Shown one piece after another: positions 12,277 through 23,700 of a stretch of DNA of 64,000 nt; the first letter of the stretch is position 1, and each line of letters starts with the position of its first letter. Source of the stretch: Schistocephalus solidus (Eukaryota; Platyhelminthes; Cestoda; Diphyllobothriidea; Diphyllobothriidae); contig WEDG01006424.1 of the NCBI GenBank assembly GCA_017591395.1, positions 1-64,000 on the forward strand. The letters run 5' to 3'. Both the position numbers and the translations under genes were made by a program. A model generated the notes under the pieces. That model did no database searches. It was not told the origin of the DNA and saw nothing but the letters and a program-made list of their open reading frames with translations.

Positions 12277-12772
12277 TGTAATGGGCCCGTATTAGATGCG
12301 CAACGAATCCAAATGAACGACGCCCAAGAGCGAACAAGACAGTAGGCAAGGGGACGAGTTTAGGGATTAGTTGAAGCTAGAAGTTGATATTCTAATAGGG
12401 GCTTGGCCCTGCGAGGATCCTTTGGTGGGGATTGGCTGTCCTTGGGTCGTTTGGTGGGGATTGGCTGTCCTTGGGAGGTCTTGGGGAGGTACGTAGGAGA
12501 AGGAAAGGCGATGGCTGGAGAAGCGTCAGAGGGCGGTCTTCGGTCCAAAGTGATGAGCCTCAATTCTCCTCGGTATTTATATCGTGTTCTCCAGACGATT
12601 CGATAGGTTAACATAGAATAGACCAATGGGTATGCGGATATCATACGTTGTAGATCGAAAGAACCAATAGGGTTAAGAGTTAAGATTTTATGGACTTTCG
12701 GGCTGGCGCTAGTAATCTGCTAGTAATCTGGGCTACTAGAGAAAATTGAGAAACTTTGATTCCATCTTTACA
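12277..12772 (-). repeat. Gypsy 5' LTR, next to the RBM42 start
   Basis: 496 bp direct repeat of 5004-5500. Immediately inside it on the minus strand lies TTTTGGTGGCAGCGGTGGG, the expected position of the tRNA primer-binding site (primer tRNA not identified). Element transcription would run away from RBM42, whose ATG is 206 bp to the right. Confidence 0.9.
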
Positions 12773-12978
12773 ATATCGGAGTGCCACGAAGTGAAACGAT
12801 GGGCCTAAGTGATACATTTACCTAGTGTACCTTTCCCGTCTTCTGACACAAAATATGTGTGAATTCCGCCGCTGTAAGATGAGTTCATGAGTTCATGCAC
12901 CTCTTGTTCAGGCTCACCCATCCACAAAATCTTCTGTTTATGCACGGATTCACATATTCCTGTATAAATACCTAAAAA
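12773..12978 (+). promoter_or_regulatory. Short upstream region of RBM42
   Basis: Only 206 bp separate the Gypsy LTR from the RBM42 ATG. It contains a TATAAATA string (12964-12971) very close to the ATG, and a direct repeat of GAGTTCATGA (about 12881-12898). Whether the promoter lies here, in the LTR, or further upstream through a spliced leader or untranslated exon cannot be told. Confidence 0.25.
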
Positions 12979-13031
12979 ATGGATGATAATACAGAGAAAA
13001 CTCTACGCAAGATGGAGGAAGAAATGTCGAG
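12979..13031 (+). CDS. RBM42: RBM42 exon 1 (start)
   Basis: Codes MDDNTEKTLRKMEEEMS plus two bases (AG). Donor GTATTC at 13032. The next exon supplies the third base to make Arg, then FEAEIA, matching the family N-terminus. Confidence 0.88.
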
Positions 13032-16000
13032 GTATTCTCATTAATTCTGCTTTATCTCTAGATTCGAAGCGGAAATAGCTTCGCAGCCTGGACCCCCGGT
13101 GGCTCCTCAGATAGCGGGTGGATTTGTCTATGGCCAGTCCCTTCCTTTTGCAACTCCAGTCAATCATTATGCCATGCCGTGTAAGTCTATGTGCCAAAGC
13201 CACCGTTGCTTTGAGCAAAATAGCGATGACTTGGTTTGCTCTGGTTTATAAGGTAAAGAGCTGTTGTGGCATCGATCTCACGCATTCCTTCAACACTTGT
13301 ATTTTTTTACAGTTGGACTGACCATGGGCATAGTATCTAACGTGACATAAACCCCTTCATCTCCGTAACACGTGCGTTGTCTTTGAACACGTCATCTACC
13401 CTCTGCTTGCTGTCAAATAGGACTGGCCCAAGCGGAAACCCTCGCAACCTTACTCTCTGTGTAAAGTACCGAGATGTTACAATGCGTGGAAAACTTTGAA
13501 GACAACTTTTAGGGCCCCGTGATAATCCAAAACTTGTTGAAACACTGATTTGATGATTGTTGCCAAGGCTTTGCCGATTCTTCGGACAGTAACCTTAATG
13601 GCCGCTTCGGCCTTGACTATGGATGGGACAAGGGTGTAAGAATGTCTCGTTTCGTTGACCAGAACTGTCGGGATGTTGCCAACACGCCCATGCAGCACTG
13701 CCACAAATATTGGCTAACCTGATGTTCCAACGTTGGACTACGACCATCCAGACTGACTTTATTCCAGTTAGCTCACGATTTGGTATGATGTTTTTTTATG
13801 ATAACAGTCCGACTTGTGTTGCCATAAATGGCAATGCTTGTGGATCAAACCATATTCGCGTTCCACCTCCTTGAAAGTTATTTCTCATGCTCACCAAAAC
13901 CTTCGCGTACAGGACACTTTCGTGTTGCAATGCTACGCCAAACCAGCACAATCAAGGCACTGAACACAAAAATTCGCTCTCGGTCTACAACTCGAGTCGA
14001 AGGAGAAGGTAGTATTAACAATTCGTTATTGAAGTCGTCAGCCTAAGATGAGGCGGAGCAAATCTTTTATACTTATCCACTGGCGCCGCAGTGACTGGAT
14101 CAGCGAATGAACCTTTGAGGGTATCTGCCCAGATGGCTCAAGTCGGGTCCTATATCGATTATTCCGTCCGCCAACTCCGGAAAATGACGACAGAGTCAGC
14201 TAGGGATAACATCACAAGATATTAGGCTGCAGTAACGACCTCCATGAAGCACGCCACAAACTTCTGTTGCACTTCAAAACTCTGCCAGGTTATCCACCGA
14301 GTTAGCTATAGACCATCTATACGGAGCAACTCGTTCCCTCATGAATGGGGGCTTTACTGCTGACAACCCAGCCAAGGTCTAGCGCGGGCGTGAGCATTTC
14401 AAATGCCTCCTCAACTTCGATAACCAACCCCTTGCTCTCTCACTGTCGCACCAGAGTTTTATACTTCTCCAGTCCATGCGGTGTTGTGAGACCAGAGCAG
14501 ATGAAAAAAGCGATGAACTGGCGAGTCTGCATAACAGGGCACCTAAAAAGAACGGTATTCCCGCCAAAATTGGCTATTCTTTTGTCGGAACTAGCGTCCT
14601 GGCTCTTTGAGGTGAGTAAGCGAACATTGAGGGGCGAATTCTTTCCTGGTTAATTGGATCCGAATATCCTTGTGTCTGTCTTCTAGAAGGCAGATAAAAT
14701 ACCGCGCAGGTTTTTCACACTCCTTGGTTTATCTGCGTACTCCATGAGAGACATCTCCACCACAAATATCCGAGTGTAATAGACATTTATTCGGTCCGCC
14801 CTCTTAAACGGTTGTGAATTCTGGGCTGTGCGCGTGCTGGATGAGCGGAAACTGGAAATGTTTGACAACCGCTGTCTACGAACCGTCCTGCAAGTGAAGG
14901 ACACGAACTTCGTCTCAAATTACAAAGTTCGCACTCGGTGCGACAAAATCGTGAGGATAGGTCAGTCCACTCAAGAAATACGCCCGAGGTACTATTTACA
15001 CGTTCTCGATCGTCCGCTCATAAGTTCAGCACTACTGCCCTCGATTCGATGCCGTTGTCCACCTGCAGGCGTCGAGGAGGAATTTAACTCAACCTACCGT
15101 CATACAGCTCGTCAAGATACGTAGCTGGTTTTTGGACGTTCGGTATTCGTTCTTCAGTGCAGCAGGCGTGTTAGTAAACCCCTAGATTTCTCTTACACCC
15201 TTAAACAGAAAAGTATAAGAGACGATAAAGATTTCGCTTTTGACTTGCCACTCGCAATCAAACTAAGAACGTACACCAGTTAGGTAGATAGCTCGTAATT
15301 GTTCATAACTAGTGATTTAACTAAAATTAGATTATGATAGAGTTGGCAAACGCGTAGCAAATGGAGTAAATATTGGAAGAACTCCACAAGCAAAACATTC
15401 AAATAAAATGGTTGCCATAGTACCCAGGCTAAACGGAGGGTCGACGTGAAAACACTGCCGAAGGGTAAATGTAATGTGGAAAATGAGTATTAAGATCATT
15501 TGGAAGGCGCACTCGACAACCGCCACCAGTGGTGTGAATTTCGGTGGTACTGGAATATTTGATTTCGGAAACGGGAGGGAGGGGGGAAGAAGGGTGGGTT
15601 TCAACACATGGGGCTGGTTCGGCCGTTTCTTCGGAATAGCTGCCTTGATCCGGCCAACGCTAACTACGTCCCCTTGCCACCACAAAGATCCGGCAGAGGA
15701 TTCCGCTCATGCTATGCCCTAGAAGCCCCTCCATGTGCGAGGTGGTCAGCACTCGCTGTGACATGGCGAGGGTAGCTGAGGCTATTCAGGAAAGATGTCT
15801 CAGGTAGTTTGGACACGTTCCGCTTTATATGATCAGTATTTCTGCCAATGCCCATATGGTAGCGTCGAAGAGGATTTCAACTTTAATCCTGACTCGGCGC
15901 ACTTTGCCAAGGCATGAAAGTGGTTTTCGGACCTTCCGTAATCGGTCTCCGTCGCTGTAAGAGAAACTGGATCGAGTTCTCGAAGTCTGTAACCGCTGTT

Positions 16001-19000
16001 CGTCACGCGTAGATATTAACTTCATGACCTTATCGAGGGCGATTATATCAGGCATAACCGTAGCTGTGCGATTACAAGTAAGCTATGATAATTGAAGGCA
16101 AACTGTAGACTATAGGGTAAGTCGCGTTTGGATTTTATAGAACTGAATTTCCCTTGTCGAAATGAATAATATGAGCATTATCCGAAGTTCCGTTTCAAAT
16201 GCAGTTTAAAAAATGTTAGTATCTTCCACAAAGAAACATTCACCGACGGAAACAGAACCGAACTTTTTAAAACACAATTAAGGATAAACCCATAGCAGTA
16301 TATGACTCGATCATTATTCGGTCTTATAAACGCTAAAGATGTCGGAAAGATAACACTTGGTTGGAATTTGCTATGCATTACGTCCTTATTAATACACTTT
16401 TGGTTGGCCCGATTTTGGTTCCCTTGATTTAGACTAATCGAACTTGTTGCACAACATTGACCGGACCTCTGTTGTGCGTATTAAGGTTAAATAATAAAAG
16501 ATAAGAAATTATGCAGTGAACGGAGCCTACGATCTGGTAAACCGGTTATAGGAAACAGTTATAGGTGCCACTAATTACAGCTATCCATTTATACCCAAGT
16601 GGAGGGCTGCCATCCTTTTCTTGTCATTATTGACTGCATCCGAACTTCTGTATCTAATTGCTTACCACCTATCTTTCACCATTAACCAAACTTCGACCGC
16701 CATACATGAGCGTAATATAATAAAAGGCTCGCTGTATTCTAGTCATTAGTTTAGTCGTACAATGTAGATGCTCAACCTCGAGCATTCATTGCTTTAGTTT
16801 GCATCCCGACTTCTCCATGCACCATTTCCTTCACTTCTTGTTCTTTATCTCCCTCTCTGGTTGTCTGCTATAAAAAATCATTTTAAAACCTCGTTTTTAG
16901 TGCTTTCGGCTCCGGGTGTGTACATGTCATCGTTTGCAGCGATTCCCCCTTCTCTACCACCCACTTATTCAATGCCTTCGGTGATTACGCGGAAGCCGGT
17001 GGAGAAAACCCCTCCACCCACCGTATCAGCTACTGCTAAGACAGTTATTTCGGCGCCACCGCAAATGGCCGGTCCTGAAGAATTGGCTGCACGCGCTAAG
17101 GAGACTGCTGCTGCCGCTGAAGCCGCCAAGCTGAACGCACTTGAGGCTGATGATGATGACGTCACCCGCGCTCTCCTCGCCGCCGAGGCTGGAGTAACTT
17201 ATACCCGCACGACGGGACCAAATGGCAAGGGTAAATATTCAAAGTCTTCTTTTGGGAGCGTGGCTATCTCATGTCAATGTCACTGTCATCACCAACCGCA
17301 TTGGCAACGCCATCGTCATCATCATCCTGGTCCACAAAAGCAAGCATGCATGAATGCCCAACTTTAAGGCACCATTTTGACAAGTCACCACTAAGACGGG
17401 ATGTTTAACTTATCAAACTTATTTTAACGTCAAGTCATTGAACTGCTGCACCTGTCTGATGTTACTTGACATGCATATTGATGACACAGGTCGACCGCGT
17501 ACCTTTGAGCAATGTCCTCAATAAAATGATGGCTATAAGAACGTGAGTTGTGGCTGATGCCTCCCCGCGATTAATTGCCTGCTCCAATCTACTGATAAAT
17601 TCATGCTGTTTGATTTGTGACTAGCTTTCATAGCTAGTCAGGCCGCATAAGAGAGTCAGAGCAAGCGTACGACCTGCAAACTGGTCAATTCATAACCTGG
17701 ACAAGACAACTAAAACCTCTATTCCTTTGTTACTTAAACTGCCAGTCTGTTTTTACCTGAAGTTATTTTAAGCGGTATTTCGTTCAACAATTGATGGAAA
17801 AATCGATCGGTGTTTGAGAATATGTCCAAAGCACGTTTTATAGCATCCTCTGTGAAGTAGGTCTCAAACGATGGACGTGGAACGTACGCGCCGTAAAATA
17901 TAGGAAAAAGTGAGGCGATTAATGTACCCCTTAGCATCCGCCTACATCCTCTGTGGTCAGCGCATTTTTGACGTTCCCCTTTAACCTTTTTGCAATTTTT
18001 TTCCAAAGACCATGCTTATTGCAACAATCCTGCTCGAAGGCCATCGCACTGGCCTCCGAGACCTATGTCCACGACTGCAAAACACGGTCTTTACGCGCTG
18101 TTGGCCCATAATCATTAGAGATGTTTGGCAAATGTTGACTCCGGAGAATTCTAAAACTTTCATTTATCCACCTCTTGGCACATTCTTTTCCTTCAGCGTT
18201 CTGAACCATTCACATAGCAACGTCCAATTATGTGGGCTTATGCGAGAGCCGTTTTCAATTTAAAAATAGGTTCTTGACTTGCTTAGGTCCGTAAATACAA
18301 ATTTTCTCGCAATTATCGCCTCATTAGTTATGTATTTGGTTCAGAACTTCGCCGCGGACTGGTAGTTGTCGTCAGATTGCACTCGAAGTGAAAGCCAAGT
18401 GCAACGATCTTCGCTTTCTGATCATTAAATATAAACTGACTGGGATTTACACTAGCCTAGCGTTCAGTTGCAGAGTTCTAGATACACTTTCTACTGTGAT
18501 TCGTACACTGAAATCGACTTAAGTCAGTTCTGGTGAGAAAATACACTAACACAAATTGGTTTATAATACCTTCTTGTACCTACCTAATAATCGGATCGTG
18601 CAGTCTCTTTAGTGTAGTCCACGACACGCTAACTACTCTTCTCCATCTATTCTTTTTGGCGGCCAAGGTCGTTGCGAAAATTCGACTTCTGGCTAGCCCT
18701 TTTTTCGTTGGCTATCGTTCTCCCATTTTATCATGACTAAATTCACATGATTCTTACAGGCGAAATACCATTCCTACTGAATTGATTGAATATTCTCTGC
18801 ATCTAAAGTCGTACGACTAGATACCAGAAACAATCGGGCAGAACTTTGTTTCCGTAAAATTTTGGATGTAATTGTCCTGTTTTTACATCATGTTACTCAT
18901 GAGTGCCTTGACTGGGGGGGGGGGGGGGGCCATAGGCAACTTCTGAAATGCACTTTTGCAAATCTGATTTTTAAAAAAACTTTTGTCTTGTAGAAAGCGT

Positions 19001-21552
19001 AAAGGCAAATGTCTCACAGCCTCCACGTAGTCAACCACCCCCGAAACCGGCTCCACCACCTACTCCGGTCGTTGCATCAGCACCGGAGACCGCCGTTCCT
19101 CCTCCACCACCGCCCATCTACTCAATTCGGCTGGATACCTCCGTTCCGCCCCAGATTCTCCGATGCCTGTCGTGCGGCACACTCAAACTACAACTGAGGA
19201 ACCTTACTCTTTTCAAAAGAAAGTTTATCGACGTGTTGCCGCCGGCATGGTCTGGGAAGATCCAACCCTAGCCGAGTGGGACCCGAGTAAGTTTTATGCA
19301 ACTTTTCACGGCTACATACCATTTTTCATTAAGCCTTGTTTTGCATTATATAATTTCTTGTGTCTGCGAGTCGTAACATGCCTCGGAATCACTTCCCTGG
19401 TAATTTTTACCAAAAAATCCTGTAGTATTTAATTTAATCCTGCTCCTGGCAAAATATGTCACACTTTGGCTGGCAGAGTAATTTTGGGTCTTTATTTCAC
19501 TACTTGTTGGCATATCTTAGTTTGGGAACAGTCACTGCTTTGGAGGGAAGCGATTATCTGATAGTGCTGTGTCAGGTGCTTATAAGCAAAACTTGTGTGC
19601 AAGAAGCAATTTAAGACCCTTATATTTATCTAAAAGTTCTTTATGCATTAAGCCAGAACATGAAATATTTTTAAAAAGGTCCATCAGGGTGATCATAGAA
19701 CTTAATAACAATGGTTCAAACTAGCTTGCTCTGCCCTTGCTTATTTTATTAGGTTCAACTTACTTTTTCAATCTCCTTTGCTGTTTAAAGTCTAATGTCC
19801 TTAAATTTGTGAAAACCAAACTAGATGACTTCAGACTCTTCTGTGGAGATCTGGGCAATGAAGTCTCGGATGACACTTTGACTCGGGCGTTCTCAAGGTA
19901 CCCCTCTTTTCAAAAGGCTAAAGTAATCGTCGACAAACGCTCTGGCAAGTCTCGCGGATACGGATTCGTCAGCTTCTCGGATCCTAGCGACTTCACTCGT
20001 GCAATCCGGGAAATGAACGGTGTGTTTTTACCCTCCCATTTTGCTGTTTTGTATAAATATACATATATGAGAAAAACCACTTCCGAAAAGATAAAGAAGT
20101 TTGGTATGGCTATTTCTTGCTTATAAGCCGTCGCCAGCTACTTGTATTCAACCCTATGTGTAGGACATGCAAATTTTTACCCGTTTAATTACAGGTGGTT
20201 TTGTGCTAAATTTCAGGGGTGTTAGTTTTAGAGTTTAGGACACGGACTATAACATCCTGGAATTTGACGTGAGACCATCTATAATACGGGGCTCGACCTA
20301 TTTTCGTGTCCAACCTGTGTGTTACAAACTAACAGCACAAGCCACCAAACTCCGATATCTCACAAAACTAAAACCACCTTTGGCTTAAGCAGCGAGGATA
20401 CCTTCCTCGCCCCAACCTGCCAACCTAAGACAGCTTCGAATTGCAACACCTCACCTCACAACACCTCGCCTTACCTGCACGCATACGAATCTACTCCGCA
20501 ATACGCGCATCCACTACACTTTTCTGCGTCACACCGTTTATCCCTCTCCCCCCCTCACAGTGGCAAGCATACGATCCACTTTGCCAGGGCCGATGTGGCG
20601 GACAGAACGTCGCATATCAGAATATGCACATCGCACGTAAGTGAGAAACACGTCCTTCAGGTGTCCTGGTATATAAACTGGGAACTAGGCTTTGTGTGCC
20701 GCGCGTAGATGACTTCTTTAGCCATGTCAGCCACTGCACCCAATCCCAGGGCCGATTATCTTGACGTCATTTTGCCATCGAACCAATTCGTATGTGGAAG
20801 TAGAGAGTGCGATAGATGCTTCGAAAATCCTCGCTTCGCCCACTTCGTGGCACACGTGAAAGACGTCGTCTTTTCAATCGATCCAGCCCTTTAAGGTCCA
20901 CTCTGTCGCGCTACCAGTCAGCATTAGAGCATAAAAACAGTCATTCGCTGTTTTCTTTGTATCCACTGAATCCTCTCGTGCGGCGTCTTCCATCCAATAA
21001 GTAACCCGATGGGTCTCTATAAATATCAAAGAAACTTTCAGTCTGCGCCTATAAACCTCCAAATAAATGGATTTCATCCAAGTTAGCGATTAATTCCGGG
21101 TGAAATTAAAAAGCAGCAATTTCAAGACTAGACTGTCTACCAGAAAACACGCAGGGAGCCCACTGATGACTCGGACGTCCCGCAGCTATTTCAAGCACTG
21201 GCAGCATACTGGCGAAACACATGTCTGGGCTTTTAGCTACCTGTGCTGTCTATATATTTTCACCTGTAAACTTCTTCCTGTCATCAGTAATTATTGCGAT
21301 CAAAAGCAGAGCAGAACATCTTAGGCGTTACCACATCGAATTTACTCTATCGCTTGCCTTTGGTCGCTTGCTATTCGCCTTCAACGATTATTTTGGAATG
21401 ACCTCACTTATACTATGCTCTGTTGATTCCTTTCAGGAAAATATATTGGAAACAGGCCAATCAAGTTAAAGAAGAGCGATTGGAAAAACCGGCAGCTGGA
21501 AACATACAGAAAACGCGAAAAAGAGAAGAAAAAGCTTGGCTTGAGGATCTAA
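12979..21552 (+). CDS. RBM42: RNA-binding protein 42 (RBM42), six exons
   Basis: RBM42 is a nuclear RRM protein linked to pre-mRNA splicing (tri-snRNP) and translation control. Exons: 12979-13031, 13062-13180, 16901-17230, 18994-19286, 19825-20019, 21437-21552. Product about 368 aa, against about 480 in mammals. The N-terminus has the conserved MEEEMSRFEAEIA stretch, then Pro/Ala-rich linkers, an acidic ALEADDDD patch, the conserved WEDPTLAEWDPNDFRLFCGDL block, and one RRM with RNP2 (RLFCGDL) and RNP1 (SRGYGFVSF). The end is KYIGNRPIKLKKSDWKNR and a Lys-rich EKEKKKLGL tail. An in-frame TAA two codons upstream supports the chosen ATG. All junctions have GT-AG and matching phase. Exon 4, however, is one base short (or two long) of keeping frame. 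Intron 1 is 30 nt; intron 2 (3.7 kb) holds RTE relics. Confidence 0.93.
13062..13180 (+). CDS. RBM42: RBM42 exon 2
   Basis: Acceptor TCTCTAG ends at 13061; donor GTAAGT at 13181. Codes FEAEIASQPGPP through NHYAMP, 39 full codons with one base at each end. Confidence 0.88.
14170..15125 (+). mobile_element. RTE-like retrotransposon relic in RBM42 intron 2
   Basis: Broken plus-strand frames give NGGFTADNPAKV and REHFKCLLNFDNQP (about 14345-14440), then a degraded NRAPKKNGIPAKI block (family NKAPGEDGIPAEI; about 14530-14570). Later come LLNGCEFWAVRV, DERKLEMFDNRCLRTVL and RPRYYLHVLDRP (14800-15020), the C-terminal region of RTE/BovB-type reverse transcriptases. The central catalytic part is deleted. 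Edges are approximate. Confidence 0.75.
15740..15935 (+). mobile_element. Second RTE C-terminal relic in RBM42 intron 2
   Basis: CEVVSTRCDMARVAEAIQER followed by CLR-FGHVP matches the same post-RT motif (RCDNIARI...QERRLRWFGHV) as the preceding relic, without the upstream parts. Strongly decayed. Confidence 0.55.
16060..16860. other. Intronic DNA without recognisable content
   Basis: The end of RBM42 intron 2 before the exon 3 acceptor. Only short frames; no repeat or RNA gene recognised. Confidence 0.4.
16901..17230 (+). CDS. RBM42: RBM42 exon 3
   Basis: Acceptor TTTTTAG ends at 16900; donor GTAAAT at 17231. Codes LSAPGVYMSSFAAIPP, a Pro-rich stretch, an Ala/Glu-rich helix (EELAARAKETAAAAEAAK), the acidic patch, and TYTRTTGPNGK. 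Confidence 0.88.
18914..18929. repeat. Run of 16 G
   Basis: Homopolymer in RBM42 intron 3, 64 bp before the exon 4 acceptor. Length may be uncertain in the assembly. Confidence 0.9.
18994..19286 (+). CDS. RBM42: RBM42 exon 4, with an internal frame break
   Basis: Acceptor CTTGTAG ends at 18993; donor GTAAGT at 19287. The entering frame reads SVKANVSQPPRSQPPPKP and a PPPPPP run. The exit frame reads RRVAAGMVWEDPTLAEWDP, which is clearly the conserved RBM42 block. The two frames differ by one base, and the exit frame is closed by a TAG near 19028, so the shift falls between about 19030 and 19190, in or after the CCACCA-rich stretch. It could be an assembly or sequencing indel, a real lesion, or an unseen tiny intron. 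Confidence 0.8.
19825..20019 (+). CDS. RBM42: RBM42 exon 5 (RRM core)
   Basis: Acceptor AACTAG ends at 19824; donor GTGTGT at 20020. Codes DFRLFCGDLGNEVSDDTL through REMN, including RNP2 and RNP1 (SRGYGFVSF). Confidence 0.93.
21437..21552 (+). CDS. RBM42: RBM42 exon 6 (end)
   Basis: Acceptor CTTTCAG ends at 21436. With the G from exon 5 it gives Gly, then KYIGNRPIKLKKSDWKNR and EKEKKKLGLRI followed by TAA at 21550-21552. A longer open frame here (IYWKQANQ...) is a shadow in the wrong frame. Confidence 0.92.
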
Positions 21553-22439
21553 CTAATAACCTATTTCAATTTGTTCATACTTTTTATGTGCCAATATGCT
21601 TTATAACCCATAATTTTTGTCCGATTTCTTTGTTTTGAGGCGTATTATGTTTCGATGTAAAAGTGTCGGTGAGGCGTTGGCCTGCATCACGGCCTCGCTA
21701 AGGCCCCAACGGCTAACTAACGCTTTACAGCCTCCAAAGCCAGAACCCTAGTTGGGATAGGAAATCGATGACTTTAAGAACTCTGGGTGTCTTCCAACTG
21801 TGAATGAATGTTTGTTAATAAATTTTACTTAACTGCACATTCATCCCATGACCACGAAATCATGATCCAGAACAGCAGCGCAGCTTTTATTTATCGTATC
21901 ATATGGTTGGGACTTCTGGTATCCTGCCCTGTCCGTCAAGAAGCCTTTCTGAGAGCCTGTAGATGGGGGTATTTCATTTTAATTGCTGTGCGTAATAAGA
22001 GGCTCTTTGAAGTCAATGGCAGCAGTATCGACTGTCTTGTCTGGGAGCTATGTTGACTTTGACCTACTGGATTTTGCCCATCGTATTCAAGCTGGCGTCC
22101 AGCCTTCAGGATCGCGCTCACTCTCGAGAGTGGCCTGGTCAAGGTTTGCTCGACGTAGTGAAATCTCCTCTGACGTGAGACTTACCTTTTTACCTCCGAA
22201 TGCTGCGTCGATGAGTAATCGGCTGGTTGTGCCTACAGCTTTGTGCGAAATACTCGACAACGAAATCTCACAGTGGTCATTTTGCCAACTGAGTTTGATG
22301 CTCGACCCCACGTAAACGTAAGTACGGAATGCAAATTTCCCTTTACATCTTAGCAAAAGAATTCAATCAAAATTTCAGTGGCTTTCAGGGCTAGCTGCCA
22401 ACTTTCCTGGTTTATCTTTATAATTAGTGCCGCCTCGAT

Positions 22440-23700
22440 TGCCTGATCCGTCTGGAAAGTATAATGCCAGTAGGGATGGCGTGTCCATGTTTTCAATTGC
22501 CACTTTGGTGGGATGCTATTCTGCCAGCTTGTTCGTCAGGTAAAGTCATGGCCAGGTCCTCACCGCTGATCTCACAAGGTTCACTGCAACTGTCCCATTA
22601 TGATGGAGGAAGAATAAAACTCCCAGCTAGCCTTCCTTGGTGTCCTCATCTATCGCAAAGATCATGGTGGCCTAAAAACTAAAATATTCAGGAAAGCTAC
22701 GACGCAAGTACTGATGTTCAGCAGCAACCACCTTGTTGGCCACAAAAGCAGTTGCGCACGGGCACTATATCATCGTGTTTCAACCCACTGCAGCGAACCA
22801 GGAGACAAGATCACCGAATTGCATTACCTTCGACGGGTGCTCAGAGCAACCGACTACCCACGTAACTTTGTCCACAGTTGCATGCGAAACCAACCGAACC
22901 CACCAGCCCCAAATCTTGGCGAGCGCTACCGTACGTGAAGAAAGTTTCGGAAACCGTTAGCCACCGTTCCACACCACTCGGAGTTGGAGTTGCCCACCGA
23001 TCGGAAGTAACCATCAGGCGCCAAAAAATGAGGCCGAAAGATCCGTTGCCATGACAGGAAACGTCTGGAGTCATTTACGGAATCTGCTGCAGTTGCGGAC
23101 ATAGAAACTACGTCGGCGAAACTGGAAGACTTGTCCGCGAATGGTCGAGTGCGTGGCAGCAGTGAGGAGGAAGGACACGAACCCTCAGGTCGTGGTTCAT
23201 GCGACAGGACACGGGCACACCTGCAAGTTTTATGAGGCCGAAATTCTCGCCAGAGGTGACAAACACGTGAGCTGTGAACTGCTTGAGTCATAGTTCGCTG
23301 GTTCGCAGTCGATCAATAAGTGCAAGGGGCTAGAGGTTCCATATTCTAGGTTGCGATTTTGCCCGGGCAAAATTGCTAGTCACACGTGGAGCATGCTGGT
23401 GACCGGCAGTCCTGGTCACAGCGAGCCACGTTACCGAGTAAATTTCACGCTAGGAATCGATAACGGTGAAGAAATCGCGGCTATAAACGACTCGGTTACG
23501 AACCAAAAAGCAACCATGCATCAACTACGACGCCCAGCGATAAACGCGAGGACGTTTGATGGCCTGGCAACCAAGCCCTTTAAAGACTGTGCACCTTGTG
23601 CCCTAGTTACCCTTTTCTGCTGATGAGTTCGAGAGAGAAACGAAATGGAATGCCAATAAACGACATGTTCCAGTGATCGCCTCTTCTGTTGAACTGCTTC
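22440..23700 (+). mobile_element. Penelope-like element relic with GIY-YIG endonuclease and 3' end
   Basis: Blocks in order on +: QLAFLGVLIYRKD, LKTKIFRKATTQVLMFSSNH, KSSCARALYHRVSTHC, GDKITELHYLRRVLRATDYP (22620-22865), the end of a Penelope RT. Then CSCGHRNYVGETGRLVREW (about 23085-23140) and, after a frameshift, VRRKDTNPQVVVHATGHGH and AEILARGDKHVSCELLES, the GIY-YIG endonuclease. The 3' flank (23610-23690) holds the hammerhead-like module described separately. Several stops and shifts make it inactive. It lies 0.9 kb past the RBM42 stop. Confidence 0.88.
23612..23665 (+). ncRNA. Hammerhead-ribozyme-like core at the Penelope 3' end
   Basis: CTGATGA (23620-23626) is followed by GTT...AAC, which can pair, and then GAAA (23642-23645). 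This is the order of the conserved hammerhead core CUGANGA-stem II-GAA. TGG and CCA downstream could form a short stem III. Stem I was not established. Hammerheads in Penelope-like elements are established knowledge; this instance is inference. Confidence 0.45.

Larger units (their letters stand above)
5004..12772 (-). mobile_element. Gypsy-type LTR retrotransposon, decayed, split by a CR1 insertion
   Basis: Two direct copies of a 496-497 bp sequence (5004-5500 and 12277-12772) bracket gag, protease, reverse transcriptase/RNase H and integrase-like frames, all on the minus strand in the Ty3/Gypsy order. Read on minus, the LTR begins TGTAAAG and ends TTACA, the canonical TG...CA. A purine-rich tract lies next to the 3' LTR. 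No envelope-like frame follows integrase. The body is interrupted at 8606-11014 by a CR1 element in the opposite orientation. Stops, frameshifts and a changed protease active-site motif show it is non-autonomous. No perfect target duplication is visible: the flanks are TATGT on the left and ATATC on the right. Confidence 0.93.

Noticed and set aside
5004..12772. Endogenous retrovirus rather than LTR retrotransposon
   Set aside because: No envelope-like frame lies between integrase and the 3' LTR, and the domain order and motifs fit ordinary Ty3/Gypsy elements.
4999..12777. Target-site duplication around the Gypsy element
   Set aside because: The flanks TATGT and ATATC do not match; a 4-bp match would need a mismatch (ATGT/ATAT), so it is not claimed.
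21423..21638. 71-aa frame at the RBM42 last exon
   Set aside because: It is in the wrong frame; the correct frame gives the conserved RBM42 C-terminus and stops at 21552.
22087..22356. 89-aa minus-strand frame near the Penelope relic
   Set aside because: No recognisable domain and no splice context; likely chance.
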